Shown: positions 60,775 to 64,000 of the stretch, one piece after another
Position numbering within the stretch: position 1 is the first letter of the stretch
How the letters are laid out: each line of letters starts with the position of its first letter
Assembly: GCF_000770305.1 (NCBI RefSeq)
Contig: NZ_JNVB01000024.1
Span: 23,448-87,447, forward strand
Direction: 5' to 3'
From: Erwinia oleae
GTDB taxonomy: Bacteria > Pseudomonadota > Gammaproteobacteria > Enterobacterales > Enterobacteriaceae
DNA: 64,000 nucleotides
Notes under the pieces: model-generated
The model's database searches: none
What the model saw: the letters and a program-made list of their open reading frames with translations, nothing else
What the model was told of the DNA's origin: nothing
Translations under genes and position numbers: made by a program

Positions 60775-62679
60775 TTAGCCGTTTTTCAACGATTCAAGGT
60801 ATTCCCAGCGTTCAAAGGCGGCTTCCAGATCCTGTTCCGCCAGCGCCAGCGCATCCAGCACGGGCTGCGTTACCTCATGCGGCTGGCCGAAAAAGCTGGC
60901 ATCAGCGACCTGCGCCTGAAGCGTTTCGAGCTGCTTCTCCAGTTCTTCCATTCTTTGCGGCAGCTGTTCCAGTTCGCGCTGTAAGTTATAACTCATCTTA
61001 GCGGCTGCACGTTTTGCCGGCTCGGCTTTTACGCTTTCCTGCGGAACGGATGAGGTTTTGATCGCCGCGCGCGACTGCTTTGATGCCGCGCGCTGCTGCT
61101 GCGCATCGTGATAACCACCGACAAAGGCACCGATATCGCCGTTGCCTTCAAATATCCAGCATTCCGTCACGGTATTATCCACAAACTGACGATCGTGGCT
61201 GACCAGCAGCACGGTGCCCTGATAGCCGTCGATCAGTTCTTCCAGCAGCTCCAGCGTTTCCACATCCAGATCGTTGGTCGGTTCATCAAGGATCAGCAGG
61301 TTGCTGGGCTTGAGAAACAGGCGTGCCAGCAGCAGACGGTTACGTTCTCCGCCGGAGAGCGCTCTTACCGGCGTCATGGCGCGTTTAGGATGAAACAGAA
61401 AATCCTGCAAATAGCCAAGCACGTGACGCGGCTTGCCGTTCACCATTACTTCCTGCTTGCCCTCAGCGAGGTTGTCCATCACGGTACGATCGGGGTCCAG
61501 CTCGGCGCGATGCTGGTCGAAATAGGCCACTTCCAGTTTGGTACCGATATGCACGCGGCCGCTGTCGGCTTTCAGCTGACCGAGCATCAGCTTCAGCAGC
61601 GTGGTTTTCCCGCAGCCGTTAGGGCCAATCAACGCAATCTTGTCGCTGCGCTGCACCTGCGAGGAGAAATCCCGCACCAGCTGTTTTTCGGCCACACGAT
61701 AGCTGACGTTCTCCAGTTCAAACACAATCTTCCCGGAGCGGCTGGCTTCTTCGACCTGCATATTGGCTTTGCCCAGCACTTCACGGCGCTCGGCACGTTC
61801 GTTACGCAACGCTTTGAGCGCGCGGACGCGGCCCTCGTTACGGGTGCGGCGCGCTTTAATGCCCTGACGGATCCACACCTCTTCCTGCGCCAGCTTGCGG
61901 TCGAACTCCGCGTTCTGCATCTCTTCCACACGCAGCGCTTCTTCTTTTGACGTCAGGTAGAGATCGTAATCGCCTGGCCAGGAGACCAGTTTGCCGCGAT
62001 CGAGATCGACGATGCGCGTCGCCATATTGCGAATAAACGAGCGGTCATGCGAGATAAAAATAATGCTGCCCTGGAACGTTTTCAGGAAGCCTTCCAGCCA
62101 GTCGATGGTTTCGATATCAAGATGGTTAGTCGGTTCATCAAGCATCAGTACGCGCGGATTGCTGACCAGCGCGCGGCCCAGCGCCGCTTTACGCAGCCAG
62201 CCGCCCGAGAGCGATGAAAGCGGCGCATCCGCCTCCAGCCCGATCTGCTTCAGCACGTCATGAATGCGGTTTTCAAGCTGCCAGAGGTTTTGATGATCGA
62301 GAATGCTTTGAAGACGCCCCATCTCATTGAGATTTTTTTCGCTGGGATCGGTCATCACCAGATGGGAAATGGCGTGATAGGCTTTCAGATACTCCGCCTG
62401 CTCGTTGACGCCTTCGGCAACAAAGTCATAAACCGAACCCTGAACATCGCGCGGCGGGTCCTGCTGCAAACGCGAAACCACCAGATCCTGTTCATAAATG
62501 ATGCGACCATCGTCCAGCGGCTGTTCGCGATTGATGATCTTCATCAGCGTGGATTTGCCCGCGCCGTTGCGGCCCACCAGACAGACACGCTCGTTCTCTT
62601 CAATATGAAGTTCGGTATTATCTAACAGCGGCGCGTCGCTGAAGGAGAGGTAGGCGCCATGGATACTGATCAGTGACAT
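60775..62679 (-). CDS. uup: ABC-F ATPase Uup
   Basis: Cytosolic twin-ATPase of the ABC-F family, 634 residues, which acts on ribosomes or branched DNA and affects precise transposon excision. Walker A loops GRNGAGKST (about 36-44) and GPNGCGKTT (about 352-360); signatures LSGGWLRKAAL and LSGGERNRLLL; Walker B LMLDEPTNHLD and LILDEPTNDLD. A coiled-coil DNA-binding tail forms the last 80 residues. Start overlaps the rlmKL stop (TAATG). Confidence 0.97.
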   Translation of the reverse strand: MSLISIHGAYLSFSDAPLLDNTELHIEENERVCLVGRNGAGKSTLMKIINREQPLDDGRIIYEQDLVVSRLQQDPPRDVQGSVYDFVAEGVNEQAEYLKAYHAISHLVMTDPSEKNLNEMGRLQSILDHQNLWQLENRIHDVLKQIGLEADAPLSSLSGGWLRKAALGRALVSNPRVLMLDEPTNHLDIETIDWLEGFLKTFQGSIIFISHDRSFIRNMATRIVDLDRGKLVSWPGDYDLYLTSKEEALRVEEMQNAEFDRKLAQEEVWIRQGIKARRTRNEGRVRALKALRNERAERREVLGKANMQVEEASRSGKIVFELENVSYRVAEKQLVRDFSSQVQRSDKIALIGPNGCGKTTLLKLMLGQLKADSGRVHIGTKLEVAYFDQHRAELDPDRTVMDNLAEGKQEVMVNGKPRHVLGYLQDFLFHPKRAMTPVRALSGGERNRLLLARLFLKPSNLLILDEPTNDLDVETLELLEELIDGYQGTVLLVSHDRQFVDNTVTECWIFEGNGDIGAFVGGYHDAQQQRAASKQSRAAIKTSSVPQESVKAEPAKRAAAKMSYNLQRELEQLPQRMEELEKQLETLQAQVADASFFGQPHEVTQPVLDALALAEQDLEAAFERWEYLESLKNG

Positions 62680-64000
62680 TAAACATCTTCCTTACCGGCA
62701 TGAGTAATCAGCCAGCAGTTATGGATCTGACGGTTGCGGGCAAAGTCCTGCGACTGGGTTTTGTCGGTTATTTCCTGCGCGGTTAAATTCAGCGCAGCGA
62801 GTCCGGCAAGATCCATTTTGAAACCGCGTTTGTTATTGGAGAACATAATAGTGCCGCCCCGGCGCAGCAGCCGCTTTAAATCTTTCATCAGTTGCAGATG
62901 ATCGCGCTGCACGTCGAAGCTCTCTTCCATGCGTTTAGAGTTGGAGAAGGTGGGCGGATCGATAAAAATCAGGTCGAACTGTTCGTCTGATTCACGCAGC
63001 CAGCTGAGGCAGTCGGCCTGCATCAGGCGATGCTGCCGTCCGGTCAAATCGTTAAGGCGCAGATTGCGCTCCGCCCACTCCAGATAGGTACGCGACATAT
63101 CCACCGTAGTGGTGCTGCGCGCCCCGCCCAGGCCGGCATGCACGCTGGCACTGCCGGTATAGGCAAACAGATTCAGGAAATCTTTGCCGTCGCTCATTTC
63201 GCCCAGCATTTTGCGGGCAATGCGGTGATCGAGGAACAGGCCGGTATCCAGATAGTCGGTAAGATTGACCCACAGGCGCGCGTTAAACTCTGAGACTTCC
63301 ATGAAGTCGCCTTTTTCGCCCAGCTTCTGATACTGGCTTTTACCCTTCTGCCGCTCGCGGGTTTTCAGCACCAGACGGTTCGAGGGCAGATCCAGCACGC
63401 TGAGCGTGGCGGATATGACATCGAAAAGGCGCTGGCGCGCTTTTGCCGGCTCGATCGTTTTTGGCGGCGCGTACTCCTGCACCACGATCCAGTCGCCGTA
63501 GCGATCCACCGCCACGTTGTAGTCCGGCAGGTCGGCATCGTAAACGCGATAGCATTCGATCCCTTCCTGGCGCGCCCATTTGTCCAGCTTCTTAAGATTC
63601 TTACGCAGACGGTTGGCATAATCTTCAGCAATCTGTCCGCGTCCTTCGGACGACGCGCTGACCGCCAACTGATAATTTTTCTGCACGCAGTCGAGCGGGC
63701 CGTTTTTCGCCTTAAACTGACGTCCGGCACGCAGTTGCAGACAGCTTAATAACTCTGGCGAGGCGCTGAACAGCGACAGGTTCCAGCCGCCAAACTGGCT
63801 TTTCATGATGCGGCCCAGCTGGCTGTGCAGCGCAATCAGCGCCGGTTCGCTGTCCAGCCGCTCGCCATACGGCGGGTTGCTCAGTACCGTACCTGACGGG
63901 CCATCCGGCAGCGGGTTCTCAAGCCTGATGACATCCTTCACGCTAAACTCAATCAGATCCGCCAGGCCGGCGCGACGGGCGTTTGCGCGCGCCCGTTCGA
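62679..64000 (-). CDS. rlmL: 23S rRNA methyltransferase RlmKL (rlmL), C-terminal part; 5' end beyond the window
   Basis: Bifunctional enzyme that makes m2G2445 (RlmL half) and m7G2069 (RlmK half). The frame is open through base 64000. Visible are the RlmL motif [12 protein letters not shown] and, in the RlmK half, [25 protein letters not shown] SAM loop and [15 protein letters not shown]. About 440 of roughly 700 residues are in the window. First known gene of the uup-pqiABC operon. Confidence 0.96.
   Translation of the reverse strand, partial: ERARANARRAGLADLIEFSVKDVIRLENPLPDGPSGTVLSNPPYGERLDSEPALIALHSQLGRIMKSQFGGWNLSLFSASPELLSCLQLRAGRQFKAKNGPLDCVQKNYQLAVSASSEGRGQIAEDYANRLRKNLKKLDKWARQEGIECYRVYDADLPDYNVAVDRYGDWIVVQEYAPPKTIEPAKARQRLFDVISATLSVLDLPSNRLVLKTRERQKGKSQYQKLGEKGDFMEVSEFNARLWVNLTDYLDTGLFLDHRIARKMLGEMSDGKDFLNLFAYTGSASVHAGLGGARSTTTVDMSRTYLEWAERNLRLNDLTGRQHRLMQADCLSWLRESDEQFDLIFIDPPTFSNSKRMEESFDVQRDHLQLMKDLKRLLRRGGTIMFSNNKRGFKMDLAGLAALNLTAQEITDKTQSQDFARNRQIHNCWLITHAGKEDV

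Overview
The window looks like chromosome from a gamma-proteobacterium of the order Enterobacterales, most likely family Erwiniaceae (a Pantoea, Mixta or Erwinia relative). Two things suggest this. First, there are long stretches of E. coli-like gene order: uvrY-uvrC-pgsA-glyW-cysT-leuZ; wrbA-yccJ; serT-yccA-tusE-yccX-rlmI-hspQ-yccU-yccT-mgsA-helD-yccF-yccS-sxy-sulA-ompA-matP-lonH-fabA-rmf-pqiCBA-uup-rlmKL. Second, an acyl-homoserine-lactone synthase sits beside sdiA. The species call is inference; no search was run.

Layout. 1-3.0 kb: the end of a clan GH-A glycosidase, a 55-residue membrane protein, and a TonB-dependent siderophore receptor with Fur-box-like sequence. 3.0-16.5 kb: a 14-gene aryl polyene (APE) operon, all on the minus strand and mostly with overlapping stops and starts. 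It encodes ketosynthases, ketoreductase, dehydratases, two carrier proteins, ligase, acyl/glycosyl transferases, a LolA-like carrier, an MMPL exporter and a lipoprotein. 16.7-21.8 kb: a lipoprotein and a MarR-controlled tripartite efflux operon (MarR, MFS-DHA2, HlyD, NodT). 22-25.2 kb: an AraC regulator with a DUF2000 protein, a 41-residue lipoprotein, and a TetR/MFS pair whose MFS gene is broken by a 7-bp tandem duplication.

25.2-26.65 kb is the least explained part: an orphan membrane protein followed by five plus-strand intrinsic terminators in under 500 bp without convincing coding sequence, which I read as a candidate array of small RNAs. 26.7-30.3 kb: tRNA Leu-Cys-Gly, pgsA, uvrC, uvrY. 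30.5-32.3 kb: yecF and an sdiA/AHL-synthase pair separated by a perfect 20-bp lux-box-like palindrome. 32.3-34.4 kb: a poorly coding AT-rich gap and an extensin-like protein. 34.4-40.5 kb: cycA, small stress proteins (including one behind an RpoS-type -10), wrbA, yccJ, an aldehyde dehydrogenase and an agp with an unusual C-terminal tail. 40.8-64 kb: two tandem tRNA-Ser genes and then the conserved core block listed above, with recognisable LexA (sulA), FadR and FabR (fabA) sites and a promoter for ompA.

Together the genes cover envelope and lipid work (APE pigment, pqiABC lipid transport, fabA, pgsA, ompA), quorum sensing (sdiA and its synthase, uvrY), stress survival (wrbA, rmf, hspQ, KGG protein, sulA) and housekeeping. 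I found no CRISPR array, insertion sequence, integrase or rRNA operon.
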